From Cerioporus squamosus (lineage: Eukaryota > Basidiomycota > Agaricomycetes > Polyporales > Polyporaceae): a DNA stretch of 19,778 bases. The notes under the pieces are model-generated. The model saw only the letters and a program-made list of their open reading frames with translations. It made no database searches and was not told the origin of the DNA. The stretch spans positions 1 to 19,778 of the forward strand of contig JABYQS010000515.1 of NCBI GenBank assembly GCA_022592435.1. Direction: 5' to 3'. The position numbers were made by a program, and so were the translations under genes. Positions 19,752 to 19,778 of the stretch are shown here, one piece after another (positions within the stretch are counted from its first letter, which is position 1; each line of letters starts with the position of its first letter).

Positions 19752-19778
19752 CTTGAACGGCTCAAGCAAGCTCAAGGG

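Overview
The window looks like nuclear DNA of a filamentous basidiomycete, probably an Agaricomycete. The reasons are many short spliceosomal introns (49 to 69 nt, nearly all GT-AG), CT-rich leaders, a moderately GC-rich base composition, fungal-type soluble epoxide hydrolases, a fungal endosomal syntaxin and a nuclear tRNA-Asp with an intron. Assignment below class level would be a guess.

Layout. Bases 1-6600 hold no gene I can support. The first ~250 bases are C-rich and may be the tail of a gene lying outside the window, and the rest is low-information sequence with one small CCTCCG microsatellite and some inverted repeats. Two tandem epoxide hydrolase genes follow on the + strand (6696-8316, eight exons, 405 aa; 8467-10063, seven exons, 410 aa), only 150 bp apart. 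About 2 kb without a recognisable gene follows (10064-12132), containing a cluster of GC-rich hairpins. Next come a small DUF202 membrane protein (12133-12781, +), a convergent Pep12/syntaxin-7-type Qa-SNARE (13294-14434, -, six exons, 273 aa), a shared 734-bp divergent promoter, and an uncharacterised, probably nuclear, acidic/basic protein (15169-16883, +, three exons, 536 aa). After another ~900 bp spacer there is a tRNA-Asp(GTC) with a 19-nt intron (17780-17870, -). A third epoxide hydrolase copy lies on the minus strand (18011-19695, eight exons). It keeps every splice site and catalytic residue, but its reading frame is broken by about seven small indels.

How the genes relate. The three epoxide hydrolases are paralogues with nearly the same intron positions and exon lengths. 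They form a locally expanded family interrupted by ordinary cellular genes: a membrane protein, vesicle fusion, a probable nuclear protein and a tRNA. I see no polyketide synthase, terpene cyclase or P450 here, so detoxification is as plausible as a biosynthetic role. The most interesting points are the splicing structure around the exon carrying the catalytic nucleophile (including a GC-AG intron in copy 1), the loss of one intron in copy 2, the indel-only disruption of copy 3, and a 12-nt terminal exon in the SNARE gene.
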